Part shown: piece by piece, positions 1-5,163 of the stretch
Position numbering within the stretch: the stretch's first letter is position 1
How the letters are laid out: the number at the start of each line of letters is the position of its first letter
Origin: Candidatus Saccharimonadota bacterium
GTDB lineage: Bacteria > Patescibacteriota > Saccharimonadia > Saccharimonadales > UBA4665
Reading direction: 5' to 3'
NCBI GenBank assembly: GCA_029288515.1
Contig: JARIHB010000137.1
Coordinates: 1-5,178 of the forward strand
Length of the DNA: 5,178 nucleotides
Position numbers and translations under genes: made by a program
The notes under the pieces: generated by a model
Database searches by the model: none
Told to the model about the DNA's origin: nothing
The model's input: only the letters and a program-made list of their open reading frames with translations

Positions 1-1080
1 TTCAATTTCGCTCATCGACATACGGTCTTTCGTGTTGCGCTCCATGCGCAGCAAACCGATGCGGAACTGGCGCTGCACCAGCTCACCCACCAGCTTCACA
101 CGGCGGTTAGCTAGGCTGTCGATGTCGTCGGCCGGTTCCTGCGTGTTGTTCAGACGGATCAGCTCGGCAACGATCGCAATCAGGTCGGCAAGGCGCATAA
201 CACGGTTCTCGACAGTGTTCGGAACGTCCAAATTCAGACGCTTGTTAATCTTGTAACGGCCGACGCGCGAAAAATCGAACCGCTTGAAGTTATACAGCAT
301 ATTTTCAATCAATGCCTTGGCATTGTCTACTGTAGCCAGGTCACCTGGGCGCAGGCGGCGGTAGACCTCAATAAGGGCATCGCTCTGACCACGGGTGGGA
401 TCTTTGTCCAGGGTTGCCTGCAGATAGTTCGTGGTGCCGGTGTCGACATCTTTAAAAGCTTCTTTCATAGATGCTTCGTTCATGCCCAGCGCGCGCAGCA
501 GCGTGGTAACAGCAATTTTGCGCTTACGGTCGATCTTTACAAACAGACCGCCCGAGGCAGCAGTTTCAAATTCAAACCATGCACCGCGGCCGGGAATAAC
601 CTTGGCACCATACAAGCTGGTGGCGCCGTGCTGGTCGGCTGTAAAGAATACGCCGGCCGAACGGATAAGCTGGCTTACCACAACGCGCTCAGCGCCGTTG
701 ATAACGAACGTGCCGCGCTTGGTCATCCACGGGAAGTCGCCCAGGTAGATTTCCTGTTCTTTCACCTCGCCGGTAACTTTGTTGGTCAGTTCCACCTTGG
801 CCTTCAGCGGCGCTTCGTATGAAACGTTGTTTTCACGAGCCTCGGTCTCGGTCATCTTCGGATCCTCAAAGTGGTAATCCTTGAAGGCCAGGCTGAGCTT
901 CGTGCCAGTGTAATCGTCAATCGGGCTGATTTCAGCCAACAGTTCACCCAACCCTTCCTCGATAAACCATTGGAATGATTTATTTTGGTGGTTAACGAGA
1001 TCGCTCAGATCGATCGCGTCATCTTGGGCGGTGTAGTACACGCGCTTCGCGTTGTTTGCAGTCTTGGTGCTTTTCGCCAT
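1..1080 (-). CDS. rpoB: DNA-directed RNA polymerase subunit beta, N-terminal part (runs off the window)
   Basis: This is the amino-terminal 360 codons of the RNA polymerase beta subunit, which forms one side of the catalytic cleft for transcription in the cytoplasm. I translated the whole stretch and found no stop. It starts MAKSTKTANNAKRVYY. Family landmarks appear in order: NKSFQWFIEEGL (33-44), GDFPWMTKRGTFVING (114-129), ERVVVSQLIRSAGVFF (131-146), FDFSRVGRYKINKRL (268-282) and DDIDSLANRRVKLVGE (318-333). The window ends just before the rifampicin-binding region. The corresponding stretch in E. coli is well over 100 residues longer, so this is a compact beta without the large proteobacterial lobe insertion. 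The ATG at 1080-1078 is the only sensible start. A GGGGAG lies 12 nt upstream (1098-1093), rather far for a ribosome site. The gene has its own promoter and no rplL directly upstream. The family call is certain; the 3' part is missing. Confidence 0.98.
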   Translation of the reverse strand, partial: MAKSTKTANNAKRVYYTAQDDAIDLSDLVNHQNKSFQWFIEEGLGELLAEISPIDDYTGTKLSLAFKDYHFEDPKMTETEARENNVSYEAPLKAKVELTNKVTGEVKEQEIYLGDFPWMTKRGTFVINGAERVVVSQLIRSAGVFFTADQHGATSLYGAKVIPGRGAWFEFETAASGGLFVKIDRKRKIAVTTLLRALGMNEASMKEAFKDVDTGTTNYLQATLDKDPTRGQSDALIEVYRRLRPGDLATVDNAKALIENMLYNFKRFDFSRVGRYKINKRLNLDVPNTVENRVMRLADLIAIVAELIRLNNTQEPADDIDSLANRRVKLVGELVQRQFRIGLLRMERNTKDRMSMSEIE

Positions 1081-1110
1081 ATATTGCAGCTGCTCCCCAT
1101 AAAATTATCC

Positions 1111-1127
1111 TGCCGCGCGTAGCGGCA
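1111..1127 (-). repeat. Hairpin in the rpoB leader, proximal to the start codon
   Basis: A perfect 6-bp inverted repeat, TGCCGC and GCGGCA, surrounds a 5-base loop. It sits 30 bases upstream of the rpoB start codon in the predicted leader RNA. It is followed on the transcript by an AT-rich stretch with a TTTT run, but not a clean U-tract, so it resembles a leader stem more than a finished terminator. Its role is inferred only from position. Confidence 0.6.
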
Positions 1128-1132
1128 AAGAC

Positions 1133-1150
1133 CCCTGCAGGCCTGCAGGG
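1133..1150 (-). repeat. 18-bp perfect palindrome in the rpoB leader
   Basis: CCCTGCAGG is followed directly by its reverse complement CCTGCAGGG, giving a perfect 18-bp palindrome. It can also be read as two adjacent copies of the 8-base palindrome CCTGCAGG. As RNA it can fold into a CCCUGC/GCAGGG stem with a six-base loop. It lies 5 bases from the 1111-1127 hairpin, so the two stems form a tandem pair just before rpoB. It could act as a leader RNA element or bind a dimeric protein; the sequence does not decide which. Confidence 0.65.
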
Positions 1151-1203
1151 AATGTTAATAGCTTAATTTGTTAAGTGTTTGTTAGATATTTTCGCGCGAA
1201 GGT

Positions 1204-1277
1204 CTCTAAGCTGGGGATATTTGGCGCTTTGTCTCTCAAAGTGATACAGCGCGCCCAACTTACACTACTTCTTAGAG
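1204..1277 (-). repeat. Nested inverted repeats at the 5' end of the rpoB leader
   Basis: An outer pair, CTCTAAG (1204-1210) and CTTAGAG (1271-1277), encloses an inner stem made of CTTTG (1227-1231) and CAAAG (1237-1241) with a 5-base loop. The inner stem can be lengthened by GCGC (1224-1227) pairing with GCGC (1249-1252) if a 7-base bulge is allowed. The predicted transcription start is near 1275, so this would be the first structure in the rpoB mRNA, though the outermost base or two might not be transcribed. The fold was drawn by eye with no energy calculation. Confidence 0.4.
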
Positions 1278-1281
1278 TAAT

Positions 1282-1310
1282 ATTATGGGCGCCTATGCAA
1301 CAATTGTCAA
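1282..1310 (-). promoter_or_regulatory. Near-consensus sigma-70-type promoter for rpoB
   Basis: On the minus strand, TTGACA (1310-1305, perfect -35) is followed by a 17-base spacer and CATAAT (1287-1282, five of six matches to the -10). Transcription would begin near 1275, giving a leader of about 195 nt before the rpoB ATG. It starts 32 bases after the stop codon of the preceding acetyltransferase-like gene. No convincing intrinsic terminator lies between them, so some read-through from clpP into rpoB is possible. This reads as a strong constitutive promoter suited to an RNA polymerase gene. Confidence 0.8.
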
Positions 1311-1342
1311 GGATTGCTGCAAAAAATCTTACTGCAGGCCGG

Positions 1343-2092
1343 CTAACGGGGCATATACGGGGTCAGGGTTTGCTGCAATACACCCTGTGCCTCCGCAGCA
1401 TGGGGGACCTCCATATGCGCATACTCCATGAATGACAGCTTAAACTGATCGGGTACACCATTACTGCCGATAATTTCAATCGGGTAAGCAACCGGTTTAA
1501 GGCCCAATGACTCATAAAAAGAGACAGCGTCAGGATTCTGGACTTCGGTACAGGCAGCCGCCTTGTGACGTCCATTGCTTCCCAGCAGCGCATGCCTTGC
1601 CAGCGCGAGCGCGTCAACGTGGTATTCGCCGGTTTCCAGACGGCCATTAGGTGTTTCTAAGTCAACGATGGTAGGATATCGCTGACGAAACCAGTTATCG
1701 GTAGTCGGTACACGGGGACGATACCGTTCAACCCGCGCAAAGGCACGCACTTCTTCGGGATCCCCAATCGGCTCGCGGCCCAATGCCGTGACCAAGTACC
1801 GGCTGTGCGGCTGCTGAGCATGCCTAACTATATCTTGAGGGCTGTGCATGACATCGTATATCATCTCTGGCGGTTGTAAACCTGTCTCAATAAATCGAGC
1901 TGTCCAGGACTGGCGGTGGACTTCGTTCATACCAATAGCGCAAAGAGCCGCATCGCATGCGTTGCGTGGGTCGACCCTCAGCTCAGAAACGCGCAATAGG
2001 CTCTCATTAGTGCAGTCGGCTGGATCGGTTTGGTAGTATGCAAGTGGATGTTCGGCAGTTGTTTGGATTTCTTTCATTCGCCCAGTATACAC
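1343..2092 (-). CDS. Divergent GNAT-family acetyltransferase-like protein
   Basis: A protein of up to 249 residues that resembles GCN5-related N-acetyltransferases, which move acetyl from acetyl-CoA to an amine. The clearest sign is NPDAVSFYESLGLKP (186-200), matching the carboxyl-terminal N-x2-A-x2-F-Y-x2-L-G pattern of the family. Before it, a stretch around 158-183 could be the helix and strand that usually precede that motif. The usual Q/R-x-x-G-x-G/A acetyl-CoA loop is not recognisable, so activity is uncertain. The first 100 residues match nothing I know. No signal peptide or membrane segment is seen. The longest reading starts at GTG (2092-2090), overlapping the clpP stop by one base (TAGTG), with AAAGG 4 bases upstream. 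An ATG at residue 6 (2077-2075) is an equal candidate but has only a poor ribosome site. The overlap implies co-transcription with clpP. The substrate is unknown. Confidence 0.75.
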   Translation of the reverse strand: MYTGRMKEIQTTAEHPLAYYQTDPADCTNESLLRVSELRVDPRNACDAALCAIGMNEVHRQSWTARFIETGLQPPEMIYDVMHSPQDIVRHAQQPHSRYLVTALGREPIGDPEEVRAFARVERYRPRVPTTDNWFRQRYPTIVDLETPNGRLETGEYHVDALALARHALLGSNGRHKAAACTEVQNPDAVSFYESLGLKPVAYPIEIIGSNGVPDQFKLSFMEYAHMEVPHAAEAQGVLQQTLTPYMPR

Positions 2093-2742
2093 TAGGCCTT
2101 TGGCGGGGTGGTAATAATTTTATCCACCAAACCATACTTTACTGCCTCGTTGGCAGGCATCCAGCGGTCACGCTCCATATCTTCGTGAATACGCTCTTTT
2201 TTCTGGCCAGTGTTTTTTACCATAATGTCTTCAAGCAAGTGCTTCACACGCAATGACTCTTTGAGATCGATTTCCTGGTCGGTTACCTTGCCGCGGGTGC
2301 CACTGGATGGCTGATGGATCATTACCGTGCTGTTAGGCAGCAAGAAACGCTTACCCTTGGCGCCGCTGCTGAGCAGGAAGGCCGCAGCCGAAGCCTGCAT
2401 GCCAATGCCGACCGTCTGCACGTCATTAGTAATGTATTGCATGGTGTCGTAAATGGCCAACGCGTCGTACACACTGCCGCCAGGGCTGTTGATGTAGAAG
2501 AAAATGTCCTTTTTGGCGTCTTCGGCCTGCAGGAACAGCAGCTGGGCGACAACCAGATTGGCGGTGTCGGGCGTAACGGGATTACCAAGCAGAATAATAC
2601 GGTCTTTCAACAGTCGGCTGTAAATGTCGTAGGCGCGCTCGTAACGGCCCTCGTTTTCAATGACTGTTGGCACCAGCACGCTGCTCTGTGGGATGCTCGC
2701 TGATGCGGTAGTTATCAATTGGGTGGGTTGTGTCATATCCAT
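2092..2742 (-). CDS. clpP: ATP-dependent Clp protease proteolytic subunit
   Basis: The serine peptidase subunit of the Clp protease. ClpP forms a barrel that degrades proteins unfolded by ClpX or ClpC-type ATPases in the cytoplasm. All three catalytic residues are present at canonical spacing: Ser118 in GMQASAAAF, His143 in MIHQP and Asp192 in MERDRWMP (25 and 49 residues apart, as in E. coli). Other hallmarks are YDIYSRLLKDRII (38-50), FYINSPGGSVYDALAIYDTM (82-101) and AVKYGLVDKI (200-209). About 22 residues precede LVPTVIE, somewhat more than the E. coli propeptide, so a processed leader is likely. The nucleophile loop reads SAAAF where E. coli has SMGAF. The chosen ATG (2742-2740) has GAGG 6 bases upstream; a second ATG lies two codons later. 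The promoter overlaps a perfect CIRCE operator, so HrcA control is expected. The TAG stop overlaps the next gene by one base. Confidence 0.97.
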   Translation of the reverse strand: MDMTQPTQLITTASASIPQSSVLVPTVIENEGRYERAYDIYSRLLKDRIILLGNPVTPDTANLVVAQLLFLQAEDAKKDIFFYINSPGGSVYDALAIYDTMQYITNDVQTVGIGMQASAAAFLLSSGAKGKRFLLPNSTVMIHQPSSGTRGKVTDQEIDLKESLRVKHLLEDIMVKNTGQKKERIHEDMERDRWMPANEAVKYGLVDKIITTPPKA

Positions 2743-2748
2743 ATAATG

Positions 2749-2752
2749 CCTC
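2749..2752 (-). promoter_or_regulatory. Ribosome binding site of clpP
   Basis: GAGG on the minus strand lies 6 bases before the ATG at 2742-2740. This supports that start over the second ATG two codons downstream. An upstream ATG at 2764-2762 is out of frame with clpP. Confidence 0.65.
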
Positions 2753-2782
2753 GCTCTCGTTCATGCGTTAATCGCTCCATAC

Positions 2783-2811
2783 ATAATAAAAAATTAGCAC
2801 TCTGACGTCAA
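2783..2811 (-). promoter_or_regulatory. clpP promoter embedded in the CIRCE operator
   Basis: On the minus strand, TTGACG (2811-2806, five of six -35 matches) is followed by exactly 17 bases and TATTAT (2788-2783, five of six -10 matches). Transcription would start near 2776, giving a short leader of about 34 nt. The -35 lies inside the CIRCE spacer, and the downstream CIRCE arm fills part of the promoter spacer. Repressor binding here should therefore block polymerase directly. Confidence 0.75.
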
Positions 2812-2820
2812 GAGTGCTAA
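2788..2820 (-). terminator. Possible intrinsic terminator formed by CIRCE and a T-tract
   Basis: Read on the minus strand, the perfect 9-bp CIRCE inverted repeat is followed at once by six Ts (2793-2788). It lies 20 bases after the TAA of the zincin-like gene. The RNA could fold into a 9-bp stem with a 9-base loop and a U-tract, the form of a Rho-independent terminator. The stem is only moderately GC-rich, so its strength is uncertain. No other terminator is seen for the upstream operon. Confidence 0.5.
2794..2820 (-). promoter_or_regulatory. CIRCE operator (HrcA binding site)
   Basis: TTAGCACTC, nine bases, then GAGTGCTAA: a perfect match to the CIRCE consensus TTAGCACTC-N9-GAGTGCTAA in both arms and spacing. 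CIRCE is bound by the heat-shock repressor HrcA and classically sits before groESL and dnaK operons. Here it overlaps the -35 and spacer of the clpP promoter. The only gene starting beside it is clpP: the upstream neighbour ends at 2841 and is transcribed toward it. I see no tandem CtsR heptads (GGTCAAA-type) nearby. Confidence 0.95.
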
Positions 2821-2840
2821 TCTTCTGGAATCAACATCAG

Positions 2841-4157
2841 TTATGGTAGTCTGAGCGGCTCTACCGGCTTATTAGCCAGCCCTAAACCTTTAACAATCGT
2901 TAACAGGCCGGAAGCAAAACCTTCCAGACTATATTCCAACTCCGCAAGTTCCTCATATAAACCATCCCGTAAACTGTTTACCATCTCCTTGGCGCGATCG
3001 CGTGCCGCAGGGTCGAACCGAGTGCTCAGCATTTCATTGAACAGGCCGGGCACCTCCCTGTCCAGCAGATGCAGCCCATAGGCTCCGCTTGCACAACTGG
3101 TGGTGTTCATCTGTAAGCCGGTCTCGGGCGACCGTTGAGCCTTGTTCGTGTATCCCCACGGTATAAACAACCTATCGTTTTGGCGGTCATAATGCGTTTT
3201 TGCCTCGCCGTAACACACGTACGGGCCGCCCCCACTGCCCGGATAGGCTGTACGCCCTTCAACACCACGAGGATACTTACCCAGCGCAGTCGTCCGACGT
3301 ACGCTATACTCGTCAACCAACGCCTCTTCCCAAAAGTGACCGGTCGTAATATGAGGAGAATCAGGATCGCCCAGCTCGATCAGGCCACCGACTGTTTCTC
3401 TCTCTATAAACCCTTGGGCGGGATTATCGTTATGCCCCGGGCTATAGTCGGCGCTTATTATAATATTATCTTGCATACCCGCGGCCACATGAGCGCCTTC
3501 ATGCAGTCCCGTGCGCAATATGCCTCTCGAAGTAAATTCCCGCCCCTGGCCCTGGTCCCTGCAACGAATGAGCATGTGGCCAAATACCAACATACCATTC
3601 GAACTCTCTGTCATGTCTTGGCCAACTCTTCGGCGCAGGTCGTCATACGCTTCTTCAGGAACGATAAAAATAGGATGGTCGCGCATGCCCTCGCCGAAAT
3701 CAGCCGCCAACTGCTCGCGGACCGTACCCAACTCTTCCCCATACTCGTTATTGAGGTTTGGCACTCTATGCACTACATCCAAAAAATGGCCACGAGAGAT
3801 ACCCTCTCTATCAATGTATGATGCAACGGCCTCGTTTACCCTTTTGTCTGGGTGATCGCCGTGCACAACTGTGTTGCCAATATAATGTACAGTACGGGCC
3901 GTCGCCATCCATGTCTTCGTATTCTCGATGCCACCGTCAGATACGGCAATCTGCTCATTAACCTGACCCACTTCACCGCCCTGCCCCCGATGAAACTCGG
4001 TCGCTGGTAAGCTCGCAACCATATCCGGTCCGCCTGTAACCGGCAGCAGGTTATTTCCCGGCAGCGGTCGTTCGTAGCTATCTGCGGGGAGCGCGGCGGG
4101 GTCGCAACCAAAGGTATGCGATCCCCTATCGGCATCGCCCATCTCCATGTGTATCAT
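2841..4157 (-). CDS. Uncharacterised protein with HExxH zincin-like motif
   Basis: A 438-residue protein of unknown function. The key feature is HEGAH at 219-223 in the context RTGLHEGAHVAAG, which fits a zinc metalloprotease active helix (two zinc-binding His and a catalytic Glu). A second helix-like stretch, FWEEALVDEYSVRR (275-288), carries acidic residues about 55 positions later that could give the third ligand, as in gluzincins; this is inference. The first 80 residues are rich in Gly, Pro and acidic residues and probably flexible. The carboxyl end (about 385-425) looks helical. No signal peptide or clear membrane segment is seen. Three in-frame ATGs (codons 1, 4 and 6) compete and none has a good ribosome site; the longest reading is given. 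It starts 20 bases after the previous gene, so it is probably in the same operon. An open frame on the opposite strand is judged a shadow. Confidence 0.8.
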   Translation of the reverse strand: MIHMEMGDADRGSHTFGCDPAALPADSYERPLPGNNLLPVTGGPDMVASLPATEFHRGQGGEVGQVNEQIAVSDGGIENTKTWMATARTVHYIGNTVVHGDHPDKRVNEAVASYIDREGISRGHFLDVVHRVPNLNNEYGEELGTVREQLAADFGEGMRDHPIFIVPEEAYDDLRRRVGQDMTESSNGMLVFGHMLIRCRDQGQGREFTSRGILRTGLHEGAHVAAGMQDNIIISADYSPGHNDNPAQGFIERETVGGLIELGDPDSPHITTGHFWEEALVDEYSVRRTTALGKYPRGVEGRTAYPGSGGGPYVCYGEAKTHYDRQNDRLFIPWGYTNKAQRSPETGLQMNTTSCASGAYGLHLLDREVPGLFNEMLSTRFDPAARDRAKEMVNSLRDGLYEELAELEYSLEGFASGLLTIVKGLGLANKPVEPLRLP

Positions 4158-4177
4158 ACTTGTTTTACGCTAAAAGG

Positions 4178-4567
4178 TTATTGTTCGTCTAGCTGAACGG
4201 GCGGATCCCAATCTGGCATCTGTTGCTGGTAGGGTCCTGGCTCGTGCGATTCTTCTGCGGGCATAGGCGGGAGCAACACTCCTGAAGAAGCGTACATCAG
4301 GGAGTGTGGGTTCAGGCGGAAATCCTCCGTGGTTGGTACCCTTGTGGATGTCCCGTACTGCGGGGGCAGCCCCTCGAAGGGGTCGGCTATCGCTTTCTCA
4401 AATAAAGAGGAGAACCGTTTAACGGCTTCCGGATTTCTCTCAGCCCAGTCCGAAAATTCGCTCACAAATTGCTCTGCCAATGCTGCCTGCCGGTCTACAG
4501 CTTCACCAACCGGATTACCCGGCGGCAATGTATTGTCTGGTTCGCCTGATGATATTTCAAAGCTCAT
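4178..4567 (-). CDS. Small proline- and acid-rich hypothetical protein
   Basis: A 129-residue protein that I do not recognise. Residues 23-61 could form an amphipathic helix with alternating hydrophobic and charged positions (AALAEQFVSEFSDWAERN). The rest is rich in Pro, Glu, Gln and Ser and is probably disordered, with runs such as VLLPPMPAEE. No signal peptide, membrane segment or catalytic motif is visible. The ATG at 4567-4565 is well supported by GAGGGAG placed 6 bases upstream. It lies 14 bases after the preceding gene and 20 before the zincin-like gene, so the three are likely translated from one mRNA. Its last residues (DWDPPVQLDEQ) resemble the end of the upstream protein (DWKPAELPADEQEQ). 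The gene call is good; function is unknown. Confidence 0.75.
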   Translation of the reverse strand: MSFEISSGEPDNTLPPGNPVGEAVDRQAALAEQFVSEFSDWAERNPEAVKRFSSLFEKAIADPFEGLPPQYGTSTRVPTTEDFRLNPHSLMYASSGVLLPPMPAEESHEPGPYQQQMPDWDPPVQLDEQ

Positions 4568-4573
4568 ATTGTT

Positions 4574-4580
4574 CTCCCTC
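4574..4580 (-). promoter_or_regulatory. Strong ribosome binding site of the 129-residue gene
   Basis: GAGGGAG on the minus strand is separated from the ATG by the 6 bases AACAAT. It begins one base after the TAA (4584-4582) of the preceding gene, fixing the start codon and suggesting tightly linked translation. Confidence 0.8.
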
Positions 4581-4581
4581 T

Positions 4582-5163
4582 TTATTGTTCTTGCTCATCG
4601 GCTGGCAGCTCGGCCGGTTTCCAGTCAAGAGCACGTTGGGGGTGCTGCGGTGGTTCCAATGCAGGGGTATCTGGCTGCCGCAGCTCCGGCTCTTGCGTGT
4701 CGTCTTCTGCGGGGTGTTCAAGGCGCTTGATTAGAGAAGACGGCAGCTTGGATAATCCCGTAAATCTCCTGATATGGATGTACTCATGGCTGCTAAACGG
4801 ACCAGCAGACTGTTCGGCAAAATCGCTGCTTTGAGACTCTGAAGGTGGAGCACTAGTTTCGTCTCTAGAGACCTGTAGCGCGAACATTTCAGCCGTATCC
4901 AACTTAGGCCTCTCCATCATATGTCGCAGAAGAATTCCACCTACTTCAGGTATCCGCACTATTTCCTCGAATCGTGAAGCACTGCCGAGTTCTCGAGGAG
5001 TAGTTATGTCAGTATACAACTCAGGGGGTACTGGAGAAACTATATCCTCATCTGGGTGCTGCTTCCAATACTGCTTCATGTCGAAGCCAAAAGAGGTGGC
5101 AGGTAGATCGCTTAGGCTACTACTAGTAGATCCCGGCTCCGCCCCACGAAGATGCTGAAGGCC
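4582..5163 (-). CDS. Proline- and acid-rich hypothetical protein, 5' end missing
   Basis: The carboxyl-terminal 193 residues of an unrecognised protein; the start lies beyond the contig end. The frame stays open to base 5178, but its first five codons (GTG TAT AAG AGA CAG, MYKRQ) come from sequencing adapter and are not part of the gene, so the GTG is a false start. The first internal Met (in GFDMKQYW) has no ribosome site, which supports truncation over a short gene. A central segment (EEIVRIPEVGGILLRHMMERPKL) may be folded. The last 45 residues are rich in Pro, Glu, Asp and Gln and are probably disordered. No membrane segment or catalytic motif is visible. It is followed after 14 bases by the 129-residue gene, whose tail is similar. 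It is likely the first visible gene of the zincin-like operon. Function is unknown. Confidence 0.7.
   Translation of the reverse strand, partial: GLQHLRGAEPGSTSSSLSDLPATSFGFDMKQYWKQHPDEDIVSPVPPELYTDITTPRELGSASRFEEIVRIPEVGGILLRHMMERPKLDTAEMFALQVSRDETSAPPSESQSSDFAEQSAGPFSSHEYIHIRRFTGLSKLPSSLIKRLEHPAEDDTQEPELRQPDTPALEPPQHPQRALDWKPAELPADEQEQ

Noticed and set aside
431..748. A 105-codon open frame on the plus strand across rpoB
   Set aside because: It lies antisense to conserved rpoB sequence that translates without interruption on the minus strand.
1317..1337. CTGCA/TGCAG inverted repeat with a run of six Ts as a terminator after the acetyltransferase-like gene
   Set aside because: The stem is only five base pairs and the T-run lies in the loop rather than after the stem, so it does not fit an intrinsic terminator.
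2084..2112. TATACT at 2089-2084 as a -10 for a separate promoter of the acetyltransferase-like gene
   Set aside because: The sequence 17 bases upstream reads ACCACC, with no resemblance to a -35, and the TG extension is not correctly spaced.
2314..2703. A 129-codon open frame on the plus strand across clpP
   Set aside because: It is fully antisense to a clear clpP with an intact catalytic triad, and its translation resembles no known protein.
3135..3821. A 228-codon open frame on the plus strand, antisense to the zincin-like gene
   Set aside because: Its codons are the exact complements of the minus-strand codons, a common way for long shadows to arise. It has no recognisable motif, and the minus-strand frame is almost twice as long, carries HEGAH and fits the operon spacing.
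5074..5079. Internal Met (GFDMKQYW) as the real start of the truncated protein
   Set aside because: No ribosome site precedes it, and the frame upstream stays open with similar composition up to the adapter, so the gene most likely continues beyond the contig end.
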